From Gautieria morchelliformis (lineage: Eukaryota; Basidiomycota; Agaricomycetes; Gomphales; Gomphaceae): a stretch of DNA of 64,000 nt. The DNA lies in the NCBI GenBank assembly GCA_015179125.1, contig WHVA01000014.1, positions 62,001 through 126,000 of the forward strand, in the 5' to 3' direction. Made by a program: the position numbers and the translations under genes. The notes beneath the pieces are model-generated. The model was not told where the DNA came from and ran no database searches. It was given only the letters and a program-made list of their open reading frames with translations. Shown here piece by piece: positions 48,306-58,698 of this stretch; the first letter of the stretch is position 1; each line of letters opens with the position of its first letter.

Positions 48306-51026
48306 TCACGCGCGTCGAGGCGGAGCACCTAGAACTTCTCTAGGCCCTCGCCTAGTCATCATATAGAGAAACGTGCAGATGACAACCACGAATTGGAGGA
48401 AAATCCACAGCTCAATGAGCGCATCCGTGGAGTTACGTTTGATCCTCTCCACCACATTGGGCCCACGTGACGTATCATCAGCGGGCGAGACTTGCGATGC
48501 GTGAGCAAGCGCGAATAAACCCTCGCCATGCGACGCGCGGCGAGTCGAAGCCATCCTCTCCAGTGCTCGCTTCCTTCGACACGTACGCGCGTGCACCACG
48601 CCACCTCCGTCGTCCTCGCCAGGCCCGATATCAGGATATCGGGTGGTCTCCCACGGATCCTCGGCACCTGCACTGCGCGGTGTGAAAAATGGGTGATGCA
48701 TGAGGCTACCACGCGGGCCTGGGACACGGGTGCGTCCGTCGTCTGACTCGAGCCAGCGGTTGGGCCGCATGGCGACGGCGTGTGAGACTAGTTGGAAGAC
48801 CTCTCCGGGAGAGGATCGTAAGGCACCGACGGGGAGAATATGCTCATCTTCTTCAAGGAAACGTCCGGCGTTGGGCGGACTGAAAGCATTCCGTAGCGCA
48901 GCGAGTGCGGGATCCTCCTCCTCCTCCTCCTCCTCCCCCCTCCCACTGGTCTCGTCGCCTATATATTCGATGCTCCCAGCTCTCAACGACTCATCATCGA
49001 AGAAGGTACTGTGTCGCGATATGTCAGAGGGACCCCCGCCCCAGTCTGCACCGAATTCGTCCCCAAGCTCACTCCCTAGACTACGCCGCGGATGGCTCCG
49101 CCCTGCGCAACGCGCGAGTGATGCATATGACGACGTGGAGAGGCACGACGACGAACTGGCACGCTTTGACTCGAGCCCGATGCCGCTAGACACACGCGAT
49201 GTATCGGAGAAGTTCTGGTGTATTTCGAACACGTCGAGCGGCGACGGAGGACGGAATAGTAGAGATTTAGGCCTGGCCTTGCCCTTGCCCTTGCCCTTGG
49301 GTTTACTTCTGGAACGAGGCGAGCGAGAGGGGCGGACAACTGAGGGCGTGCTGCCCCCATCATCTTGCGTGGAGGGAGGGGCGAACAGGGTGTCCGTGAG
49401 CGGTTTGCGACTCTTGTAGGCTCGCGTGCCTTTGTACATTTGCTTATTCCCAAGCGCACGCGTTCCCGCCCTGCTCTTGTTTGTCGATGTTTCCGCTGAG
49501 ACGGGATCTGCAAGTCCAGGCCTATTCTTGCTTCTGCATGCCCAACTGCTACTGGGTCGGGCGTTCCTGGGGGCACGCGGTGTTCTAAACGAAACCGAGG
49601 GACTCTTCAGCCCTCGAAGGGTATCCTTCGGCTCCCCGTGGTCACTCAGTTCTCCATCAGCGTCTGCGCCAATTTCTTCCCCAATTTCATCGTAGACACG
49701 TTTAATTTCCAGCGCATCACGCTCCGCGCGTGCGAGCCGCTCGTGGACGATAGCGTTCCGCGCCCCCAGCTCTGCGTTCGCCTCTTGGAGTTCCTCGACT
49801 TTTCGGTAAAGCTGAGCCACGACTGCGTATTCACCGGAAGAGATTGGGCCAAAATGAGAAGACGTGGCCGACGAAACGGACGCGTCGTAAGCAGATTGCG
49901 GCGCTTCCGGCTCCGAGCCCAAGGTGACATCAGTGTTAATGGGCGGGGGAATCTGTCTTGCCATCCGGGGCGTTGCCACCGAGTCCCATGCATCGGCACC
50001 CTGTCCATGCGGCGCAAAATCTCTTACCTCCTGATCGCTGTCTTGACCCCTGTCTTGACCCTGAGCATCCTCCAGGAGCCTCAACTTCCTGAGCCTCTCT
50101 TCGCAATCCCGCTTGCGCTCCTCACCCATTTGGTCCTTGACGAGTTCCTCCAACTCGGCATTCGTGCGTTGGCTGGCGTCGAGTTCTGCCTTGAGCCCCC
50201 CAATCTCGCGTTCTAGCTTGCGGAGCCGGCGGGCTCCGTCGATCTGCGCCGAGTCAGTAGATGCACGGAGGATGGTGAGCTCGGAAATGAGCTCTGCGTT
50301 GGTCTCCGAAAGAGCAAGCAGCGCAGAAGGGGATGCTGAGATAAGGCGTGCGTGGCCACCGTATGCAAGATTGAGGGAGTGGGTGGGGGAGTGGGGGGAT
50401 CCGGATGCGGAGCCGATAATAGAGCTTGTGCGAGAGTGTAGTGCAGATGTAGGGACGTCGTCGTCAGTCGTCCACGGGTCGGTCTGGGGTCGCTTAGACT
50501 TTGCAGTAGCCCGGGAGGCGGGAGCGAGGGTGGACGCCTGAGACTGCATGACCGGGAGGCGAGACAGAAGGGCATCATGGCGCAGCTTTAGAACCTCGTT
50601 GGTCTCGAGGAGAGTCTTTCCCAGATTCGCTGCCAGCGACAGTTCTGCGAAACAAATGAGCAGGTTGCATGCGCATATATGCGACACATTACGCGACAAT
50701 AAACATGGCGACGTACCAGTTTCCCGAGCTTTGATAATCTTCTCGGCTTGGATGAAGAGATTTGCGAGTTCCTCCCTCGACTTTTGGCCCACATCGGCGA
50801 GAATCGTTGGTGACAGAACAGGCTCGTCCTCGAGCTGGATGCCCATCATCTTCGCAGTCGCGACGATAGGATCTGAAGTGTCATAATTTGCACCATGATG
50901 AAGCGAGGGAAACTCGAGCATATACGGCGGCGGGGGTGCGCCCTCGCTGTTGCCCTTGGACGTCGAGCGACGCAACTGAGCTGGCGGGCGTGGTCTAGGT
51001 GTCTGGAGCCCTTCTGGCACGAACAT
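48306..51026 (-). CDS. tail-anchored coiled-coil protein with dynein-adaptor-like CC1 box
   Basis: About 882 residues after removal of a 72-base in-frame intron (50645-50716). Spliced residues 104-122 read ELSLAANLGKTLLETNEVL, which resembles the CC1 box (LAAxxGxxLLExNxxL) of BICD, TRAK, HAP1 and related dynein activators. Further heptad-like coiled coils follow (ERLRKLRLLED, LYRKVEELQEANAELGARN). The middle is Ser/Pro/Arg-rich and disordered with an EEEEEEED block. A hydrophobic helix (IELWIFLQFVVVICTFLYMM) lies about 20 residues from the end, a tail anchor. No other domain seen. The role in organelle transport is inference. Confidence 0.7.
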   Translation of the reverse strand: MFVPEGLQTPRPRPPAQLRRSTSKGNSEGAPPPPYMLEFPSLHHGANYDTSDPIVATAKMMGIQLEDEPVLSPTILADVGQKSREELANLFIQAEKIIKARETGTSPCLLSRNVSHICACNLLICFAELSLAANLGKTLLETNEVLKLRHDALLSRLPVMQSQASTLAPASRATAKSKRPQTDPWTTDDDVPTSALHSRTSSIIGSASGSPHSPTHSLNLAYGGHARLISASPSALLALSETNAELISELTILRASTDSAQIDGARRLRKLEREIGGLKAELDASQRTNAELEELVKDQMGEERKRDCEERLRKLRLLEDAQGQDRGQDSDQEVRDFAPHGQGADAWDSVATPRMARQIPPPINTDVTLGSEPEAPQSAYDASVSSATSSHFGPISSGEYAVVAQLYRKVEELQEANAELGARNAIVHERLARAERDALEIKRVYDEIGEEIGADADGELSDHGEPKDTLRGLKSPSVSFRTPRAPRNARPSSSWACRSKNRPGLADPVSAETSTNKSRAGTRALGNKQMYKGTRAYKSRKPLTDTLFAPPSTQDDGGSTPSVVRPSRSPRSRSKPKGKGKGKARPKSLLFRPPSPLDVFEIHQNFSDTSRVSSGIGLESKRASSSSCLSTSSYASLARCAGRSHPRRSLGSELGDEFGADWGGGPSDISRHSTFFDDESLRAGSIEYIGDETSGRGEEEEEEEDPALAALRNAFSPPNAGRFLEEDEHILPVGALRSSPGEVFQLVSHAVAMRPNRWLESDDGRTRVPGPRGSLMHHPFFTPRSAGAEDPWETTRYPDIGPGEDDGGGVVHARTCRRKRALERMASTRRASHGEGLFALAHASQVSPADDTSRGPNVVERIKRNSTDALIELWIFLQFVVVICTFLYMMTRRGPREVLGAPPRRA

Positions 51027-51588
51027 CGCGGTGTAGGACTACAGGGAAATGAGGCAGATAACGATGCTTGCAGGAACAAGAACGTCGGGGTCGCAAGCGA
51101 AGCCCAGCAGCGACCCTTCCCTTCTGAGACAGTACTTGGCCATGCGGAGATAACGTAAAGGCGGGTTTGTGTAGGCTTAGCGCTCCGCCTAAACTCTTTT
51201 CTTGAACCCGCCATGTCAATCCAGTATTTTACACCGCAGGGGACGATACGAACTTTTGTCTGAAATTTCTCCTTCCCACTCGCTATCGTATAGGGACACG
51301 CGCTCACCCATGCCTTCGTCTCCTCCCGCGACCGTGGCAGAGAAAACTGCACTATCCACACTTGACTGTGCCATGTATAATTCCCGTGCCGTGTCGAGTA
51401 CTAAGCTGTAGCAGACAACTTTCCCTATTGTATGTACCTACCACGTATACATTCTCGCAGATTCTGTCGCTTGAGCATACTTGCGGCTTGCGTCAGCTGA
51501 AACCATAAAATATGTTCATAAATTATGCTATCAAAATTTCAAACTAGCGCTGTCGCTTTACTTCCCCACTCCCACACTATCATTCACG
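51027..51588. promoter_or_regulatory. shared upstream region of the coiled-coil gene and cytochrome b5
   Basis: 562 bases between divergent starts; no gene seen. Pyrimidine-rich tracts precede the cytochrome b5 ATG. Confidence 0.4.
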
Positions 51589-52242
51589 ATGTCCGATAAA
51601 AAAGACGGTAAAGAGGTCACATACGATGAGCTCAAGCAGCACGTCAACAAGGAGAACCTGTACATCCTCCTGCACAATAAAGGCGTGTCTCCGTGGCTCC
51701 TGTCCATCCTGTACTGACGTGTGACCTCTTGCAGTCTACAATGTCTCAAAGTTTATCGACGAGGTGCGTGCTGATGGGTCGTCTCTGTGACTGAGGTATA
51801 TCTTGCGCTTAGCATCCGGGAGGAGATGAGGTTATGCTGGCTGAAGCGGGTAGGCTATTTGTATCTAAAATTATGCACCATATTTACAGCGTGTGCAGGG
51901 AAGGACGCTACCGAAGCATTCGAGGATGTAGGCCACTCCGACGAAGCTCGGGCTCTCCTCGACGGTCTCTACGTCGGCGACTTTGAGAAGGGTGGTGTGA
52001 GTACTCACTTGCTGCTTCCTCACCCCTACTGAAGACGCACCCCTATCACAGGTCCTCAAGACAAAAGAGATTCCGAACAGGACATCGGGCGTAGTCGCCC
52101 AAGAGCAGTCATCAAGGTTAGCTCCCTGAATGCTGACAGTCATATAGCCATCCTGACGAAGATTGCACCAAGCGCCGTCACATACCTCATCCCTCTAGCC
52201 CTCCTCGGCGCCTACTTTGCATGGCGCTATTACTCATCCTAA
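51589..52242 (+). CDS. CYB5: cytochrome b5, tail-anchored
   Basis: An ER (or mitochondrial outer membrane) heme protein that donates electrons to desaturases and P450s. Start 51589 ([19 protein letters not shown]). The first intron (51683-51734) has a GC donor and gives [13 protein letters not shown]. Next comes [13 protein letters not shown] with the first heme His, then [13 protein letters not shown] with the second. The last exon encodes a hydrophobic anchor ([18 protein letters not shown]) ending at 52242. The intron before the anchor is not settled: the simplest in-frame GT-AG choice would be only 23 bases, with longer alternatives possible. Confidence 0.88.
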
Positions 52243-54212
52243 ATCTACCCAATAACCCTGCTGCGCGATTCACTAGACGATACTATTACCCATATCACGC
52301 TCATCTCCCCCTCATATGTCGTACTCTCCCACCCATATCCACGCACGTCTTATTTAGCTATTGTCTTGTCTACTCGCGGCTTTATAGTCTTTCCATATCC
52401 TTGATATCTGCGTGACCACGTTCTCCCGCCGGCATTATTGATGTCCTCCCTGCGAGATATTTGCAGCCGGATCCTTCGTGTCTCCGAGCCCGTAAATAAG
52501 AGCAGACTTGGGGTAAACGCATGGCATTTGCAGAACTGGCCCTCGGCGAGTCGGCGACCCGTGATGCTTCTCCTAGAGGTCTAGATCAATGCATGATGGA
52601 CACTAAAGGTCAGGTCAGTGGCCATCCGTCAGTTAAATCATGCCCGAGTGCAAGTTGGCGACGAAACCGCTATGCTTCTAGGTCTAGAATGCATGATGGA
52701 CACTAGAGGTCAGTCAGTTTAGATCATGCCTGAGTGCAAGTGCGTGATCACGAATTGCAACATTCGCAAAATGGCGTGGCAGGAATACGGTGGCGTCTAA
52801 TAATGTTGTGCACAGTAGGGCTGCAAGCGATCTTTTTGCTGTTATTGCAGCATCGTCGAGGGGTTGCTACAACTGCTCGGCCGAGTCTTACAGCGCCATG
52901 CAGGAGGGTGCTGCAAGGCATGGTAAGATAGTTGTCAGGGTCGACAAATACTGCGTGTGGGGTCATAAGCACAGCCATCATATGCTGTGCGTGGCGTGCA
53001 CCAGATATGTAATACCAGCCAAATGCGTACTTACTGTCCACCTGATATACTGAACATAGATGGCAGGCACAGACAAGCTAGCTTCATGTCAGAGTCTGGT
53101 TGATGACACTCGCTGAGTACCTACATATATCCCAAGTTGTCTTTTTTATGATCATGGTGTTCGTCGGAGTGCCAGCAGAGTCAATAGAGCCAGTAAAAGT
53201 AGTGTACATCCCGGCTGTCAATGCAAGTGTCAAGTCAGGGTTGCCCATCCTCACCCATGTACAAGGAACGAGTCAGGAGCTCCTAGATTCATGGAGCTAC
53301 ACGAGGCACTCTAGAGACCACTCATCAGCTTGCGATAAGAAACATCCCCGAGTATCTGCAGTTCCGAGTCGACTGATTAATTTGGCGGATCTAAGGTTAG
53401 TATATATGTTTGTCAGCGGTGCGAAAGGTGGGGTAAGATTTAAATGTCTTGGGAACTGGAGGTGGAACACAAAATAACCCAGGTCTGGCGGACGATTATA
53501 TGGATGTGCCGATGGTTGGAATGCTCCACTTCTTGACGGTACCTTGCGTCCACATGAATTACATCCGAGTCCACCAGTGACTGGGAGCAATTGCCGATGC
53601 CCTTTCATAAATGTTTTTGACAAAGCCGCTGAAGATTCAAATTGCCGAATCAACTAAACGGAAAGAACAAGACTTACTATTGAAACGATAGAAAAATGAC
53701 TCGCACGACTCGAAGATAGGACAATGGCTTTGAGGCGCCGATCAACAGCTTGGGGAACGAGGTGATGAGGCTATGATGGTTGCGTGAAGAAAAGCTGTGG
53801 CCAGAGCACATGCCTGCCGAGTCGTGCTGATTCAAGATGATTTCCGAAAGAGGCAGGTGGCAGATCTGAGCGCTCAGCTGGCACTGGTTCCCATGGCTAC
53901 GCTGACTGCTCTCAACTGCGTGGCAGGCATTTGTTGCTGGAAATTCGAGTATCCTCCGACAAAGTACCTTGGCGTAGCTTCATTTGCCGTCGACGCTCAG
54001 TCAAAGGAAGAACAGTCATTAAATGATTGGCGTATCGCGATAGGGTCCTCACTGAGTCCCATATCCCGGTTGTCGTCCGAGCAGGTGCCCTGGACGTCAG
54101 GGACTCAGGCTCCTTCAGACGAGACGAGTGAAATAACGTATGCAGTCCACGTGACCAAATAAGATTATCTGCCACCCCCGCTCGAGCCGGGGGTTCCCGC
54201 CTTTACCCCGTC
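52243..54212. other. gene-poor interval
   Basis: No recognised gene in about 2 kb. Plus-strand frames at 53100-53477 (125 codons) and 53797-54162 (121 codons) have no domain or splice support. There is a direct duplication at 52572-52741, and a CACGTGAC box at 54148-54155 upstream of the transporter. Confidence 0.45.
52572..52741. repeat. two-copy direct repeat
   Basis: Copies at about 52572-52656 and 52676-52741 share GCATGATGGACACTA, AGGTCA, GTCAGTT and GAGTGCAAGT. The second copy lacks an internal piece of about 20 bases. Confidence 0.7.
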
Positions 54213-54218
54213 TATAAA
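54213..54218 (+). promoter_or_regulatory. TATA box of the sugar transporter
   Basis: TATAAA lies 114 bases before the ATG at 54327, followed by pyrimidine-rich tracts typical of strong fungal promoters. The spacing allows a leader of about 80 bases. Confidence 0.55.
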
Positions 54219-54326
54219 TGGACAGACGGCGTCTGCTTAATACCAACATACTCTATACAGACAGCCTTCTGTCGGTTTCTTTCCTTCTGCTCCCACTCAC
54301 TTAAAGTGGACGTGCCAGTCTTGGCC

Positions 54327-56972
54327 ATGTCTTTCACTGCTAACTCTCGGTATGCTCGCTCTGCATCCCGTCCTATTCGCTTTTCATCAGTGACACAGTG
54401 TATATCTCCTTACGCTCGTGGCGTATCTCGGCGCGTTCATTTTCGGCTGTATGTGCCTGTTTCTATTGCTCGTGCCACCGCTCACTCCCCCAAGACGATA
54501 CTGGTGTCGCAGGCGGTGTGTTACAGATGCGAGGGTTCCAGCGCGACTTTGGCCTATCAGGACAAACCCCCTCCGAGGTTACCGCTGTCACTTGTTCGTT
54601 CCTTGCCCCCCCGCATATTCCCTAATCATCCCTGTACATTTCTTCCTTAGCCCATGTCGTTTCTATACTCCAAGGTGGCTGTTTTTTTGGTGCATTACTC
54701 GGCGCGCCCTTGAGCGAGCGGATTGGTCGTCGGAAAGCCTTGATTGTACGCAGATATGCTCCCCCTCGCGAATGCTTACTCAGTTTCCCCAGGTTGTATC
54801 TATTATATTTCTCATCGGCGCGGCAGGTAGCAGTATTATAAACATCGTGATAACATGTTAACCCTCGAGCGCGCATATAGTCCAAGTTGCAGGGATACAC
54901 AAACTCTCGTTTATCTATGGCGGCAGATTCGTCTCCGGCTTGGGCGTCGGAGCAATGGTATGCTATGTCTGACGATTGAGACTCGCATGAGCTCTCACAC
55001 GTGCATCCCAGTCCATGCTAAGTCCCACCTATGTCGCCGAAGTGGCTCCCAAGGAAGTTCGTGGTCGGATCACGGGTCTCTTTCAGGTGTGCCTCACTGT
55101 AGGCATTGCGGTGCGTGTTCTCCCCCATTACGACCCGTTTATCTACGCGCATACTCATTTGACTTGCAGATCAGCTATTGGATAGTCTACGGCGGTCCGT
55201 CCTACTCCTTCGTAAACTCTACCTCTAGTGACATTTCGCTATAGTTAATCTCCATTTTGGCGCGTCCACACAGCAATGGCGAATACCTATGGGTTTCCAA
55301 GTCGCTCCGGTTGGACTCATGTTCATACTCCTCCTCTTCTGCCGTGAAAGTCCCGTGAGCCCTCTGTTACCCCCCCATCACCACTCAAGATTCACCCCTT
55401 CTCTCTCCCAGCGTTGGCTCGCGCGTCACAATCAAGAAGAACAGGTGCCTTTACTTCCTTCCCAGCTCTTGCCTGAAACAGAGTTTTAACTCCCTCTCCA
55501 AAACAGTCCCTCACGAACCTGGCCTGGTTCCGCAAACTTCCTGTTGACGATCCGCGCGTGGGAGAGGAGTTTACGGAGATATTGGCCACGGTAAAAGAGG
55601 AGCGCGAGAGTAGAGGCCCTCTGCGGCAGTGTTTACACCGGGGACACTGGATTCGCTTCGCGATTGCCTTTACGATGTTCACGTTGCAGCAATGGAGTGG
55701 ACAGGTGTGTGATATGCTACTCATACAGAGCGGGATTTTTGATCTTGTGATTTGTGTAATCTTTCTGCAGAATTCGATCGGGTATTATGCACCACAAGTG
55801 TTCATGTCTATCGGGATTGGGAGTACGAATGCGACGCTGTTCGCCTCGGGCGTATATGGACTTGTCAAAGTCGTTGCTACCACCATATTTCTGTTCGTCG
55901 GAATCGAGCAGTTCGGAAGGAAACGGTCACTCATGGGTGCGTCTTGGGCTTTATTTCTAATATTGGTGTCCGATGATTTGATTACCCGTTTTCGTACATA
56001 TAGTGGGTGCCTTTTTAATGGGGCTTTTCTTCTTTATCCTCGGTGCACTCTTCAAAACACTCCCGCCGGACCCACATCCCACGCACGTGTCAAAAGCATC
56101 TATTGCCATGGCTGTCATGATTTATCTTTACGGTGGGCACGACCCTTGCACCTTTTCGCAGAACTTACCCTCTCCGTCACTCTGCTTATAGTAATACCGT
56201 ACTGTTTCTGTAAGTCTGTCCCCTGTTTCGTAGTACACATCTCATGGGGACGGCTTAGCTTGGGGACCTGTGCCGTGGGTATATTGCAGTGAGATATTCA
56301 GTAACGATCTACGGTGAGTCGACTTAACTCCATCCCTGCGTTGATCCTGACAACGGGGCTATCAGATCGTACGGTGTAGCTTGGGCAGCTGCGACGCAAT
56401 GGCTGTGGAATTTCGTCGTCTCATACGTAACACCGCTGCTGGAGGAACACCTTGCGCACGGAGGCTTGTTTTTCTTTTTCGCGTCTATCAATATCTTCTC
56501 GTGAGTGCGATTCTACTAAATGATGCCATGGACAAGCTTGTTGATGCTAGAATAGGTGCGTATATGCATTTTTGTTACCGGAAACGCGGGGCTTGTCTCT
56601 CGAGGTACGTCCATGCACATTGCGCACAGCACACGGCACCTGTCACGCCGCTCACGGCTTAATTTCCCCTCCTCCCCACAGGACATGGACGTTCTCTTTG
56701 GTGCCGTTTCGGCTGAATCACGACTGCGTGATCGCCTCGTCGTGCGAAATAATCTCATGGGGTCAGCGTACGACGGCGACAGCCACGGGTTCAACGGGCA
56801 GAACTTCTGCACCGTGTATCCCATGGAAGGCAAGTCGGTCGCTTTCAGCCCGGAAAGCCAGACGTCGGTGCTCCAAACGGCCACCACAATCAGCACAGTC
56901 GACGGCGAATACGTAGATCGGGAGCTGGGGAGTCTCGAAAAGCAACGGTATACATGGACGATCCCTGAGTAG
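54327..56972 (+). CDS. MFS sugar transporter
   Basis: A plasma-membrane sugar/proton symporter-like protein with 12 expected spans. Exons join to YLLTLVAYLGAFIFG, then YDTGVAGGVLQMRGFQRDFG, ILQGGCFFGALLGAPLSERI with GRRKALI, SPTYVAEVAPKEVRGRI, and RESP joined to RWLARHNQEE. Later parts are QQWSGQ joined to NSIGYYAPQVF, LFVGIEQFGRKRSLMG, PWVYCSEIFSNDLRSYG, and the conserved FLLPETRGLSLE joined to DMDVLFGA. The GRR, PESPRW-like and PETRG signatures place it in the sugar-porter family. The C-terminal tail of about 85 residues is longer than usual. It seems intact; the substrate is not predictable by eye. Confidence 0.88.
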
Positions 56973-57285
56973 GGATTCGCGGTTTGGCCTAGGGTGGCTG
57001 ACGATTGCTTGATATGTCGCGCTGACTCGGTATACATCGGAGTTAGAGTTGCGCAGTTTGGGGTAGCGTGGCTGACAATTATTGTCGCACTGACTCTGCT
57101 ATTAATCGTGTGAGGCAGGTATAGCAGACGGACTAGACGCTTCACGTGTGTCGAGGTGGATGGATTGTAAGTATTGCTAGTTTGCTGTTATCACTCGTTA
57201 TCTTGCGTTCTCTCTCTTCCTTGTCCGTCATATACCCTGCATGAAATTCAAATCAACTCTCGCTCAATCCAGTTTAAGGCACCAC
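56973..57285. other. intergenic interval before the transposon-rich end
   Basis: 3' flank of the transporter; nothing recognised. Confidence 0.4.
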
Positions 57286-58075
57286 TAGTGTCGTGGGCAG
57301 AACGAAATTTATTCTGCCAATTGCCGGCAAGTGCAGAAATGGCAGAAGTGCCCTTTTGCCAAGTGTGGCAGAATATGGCAGAAAGTTTTTGTGGTAATTT
57401 TATAAGTTAAACCACACCAGACACACTCATAACTGCCTCTGGATCCCACTCAAATGCTGACCTGTCCCTACTTCAGTGCATATGGATATTTTCTTCGTGT
57501 GCCTGTGGTGCTTGGCCTTGATCAACACCATTGAGTGCTTCAAGATCATATACCTGCACTGCAGCAGTGATCAATGATTGACGATCCAGCACTTTGTCTT
57601 TCTAATTCATCAAACCTGGCCTCAATTTCATCCAGCAGAATAGATTATGGGCCTTCCAGATGTGCAGTCCTGTCCACTGTGCATGGCTTCCACTACTGTT
57701 ATGGGGTGCTCCACAGATGCACTGTAATCCACTGAGTGTTGAGTTCAGCTGCGAGTTCAACATCTTGGTTGGTTATGCATGTGGACCTTGTGCCGACTCA
57801 CAATTTATATTATGTAATCATCACCAAAAATTGGGTTTGGGCTAGTCACAGTAGTCAATACTGAGCTTACTTACTCCAGAGTTGTGTTGCTCCCAGATGC
57901 ATTTATGCCTGCATATTTAATAGTACACTCTGGCAGTCAATTCACATAGCCTAAACAGAGCCTAGAGTAAGCTATTCTCACTTCTGCCATATTCTGCCAA
58001 CGCTATTCTGGAGGCCTGCCATCTGCCATGGCAATTGCTGGTTGGCAGAATGGCATGGCGAGGAATACCCAGCTA
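57286..58075. mobile_element. non-autonomous DNA element with long terminal inverted repeats (hAT-like)
   Basis: TGGCAGAATATGGCAGAA at 57366-57383 is perfectly inverted at 57982-57999. Outside these, the left arm carries ATTCTGCCAATTGCC and the right arm its diverged complement, so the arms extend to about 57286 and 58075. No transposase frame lies inside. Target duplication was not established. Confidence 0.6.
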
Positions 58076-58207
58076 CGGGGAAAACGGCCATGGCCGTTAG
58101 GGGTCCTTGTGGTCTACATTAGGTAACCCTCCTAAACATAACATCCATCGTCGAATGTCTCTAGCACACGTCTACAACGCGTGTCGTGTATTCCCAGAGC
58201 TGTTAGT

Positions 58208-58698
58208 GTCAGGGGACACCCTGTTTTCCATTTCCAATTCCGACACCACACCCAGTTCCGACTCCATTTCCGACTCCGCTTCCAGTTCCGATCCCATCTC
58301 CGCTTCCGCTTTTGGAAATGACTCCGCTTCTGGGAGAACTTCCACCAGTTCTGTTCGCCTTGCCAGTTCCACTCCAATTTCTGACTTCCGCTCTCGGAAC
58401 AGTGTCGGAAATCAAGCGACTCGCGTAATAGGTGGCATCACGGGTCGATCAAGGGTCAGGGAGGTCAGGAGGATGCAGGGTTGATGGCGGGTGCCAAGTG
58501 TTGTCCCTGGCTGCGCAGCGTAGTATAATACGGGCTCGCTGACATTGGGGGTCCTTAGACTTTTCTCTTTGGATTTCCCCTTGTCAGGTGAGAATCCCCT
58601 CTCTTGTATACTCTGTTCATTTATACATACTTTGGATTTCCCCTTGTCAGTTGTGTGGTAGTGTGATCTCCACAACCAGCCAGGGTTGCCCTTACAGT
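58208..58698. mobile_element. short non-autonomous element, copy 1
   Basis: Begins GTCAGGGGAC and ends GGGTTGCCCTTAC, like the copy at 61853-62187. It holds two copies of CTTTGGATTTCCCCTTGTCAG (58570 and 58632 regions), matching CTTTGGATCCCCCTTACCAG in the other copy. Flanks are TGTTAGT and AGTTAGA, sharing GTTAG, as expected of an eroded 7-bp target duplication. The left part is a Ser-coding-like TTCCGA/TCCGCT imperfect microsatellite (58235-58390). Confidence 0.6.

Noticed and set aside
48700..49419. 239-codon plus-strand frame
   Set aside because: It is antisense to the tail-anchored coiled-coil gene and only reflects its Ser/Arg-rich codons.
58107..58484. Ser/Asp-rich 125-codon frame
   Set aside because: It is encoded by an imperfect TTCCGA/TCCGCT microsatellite, lies within the short element, and has no conserved feature.
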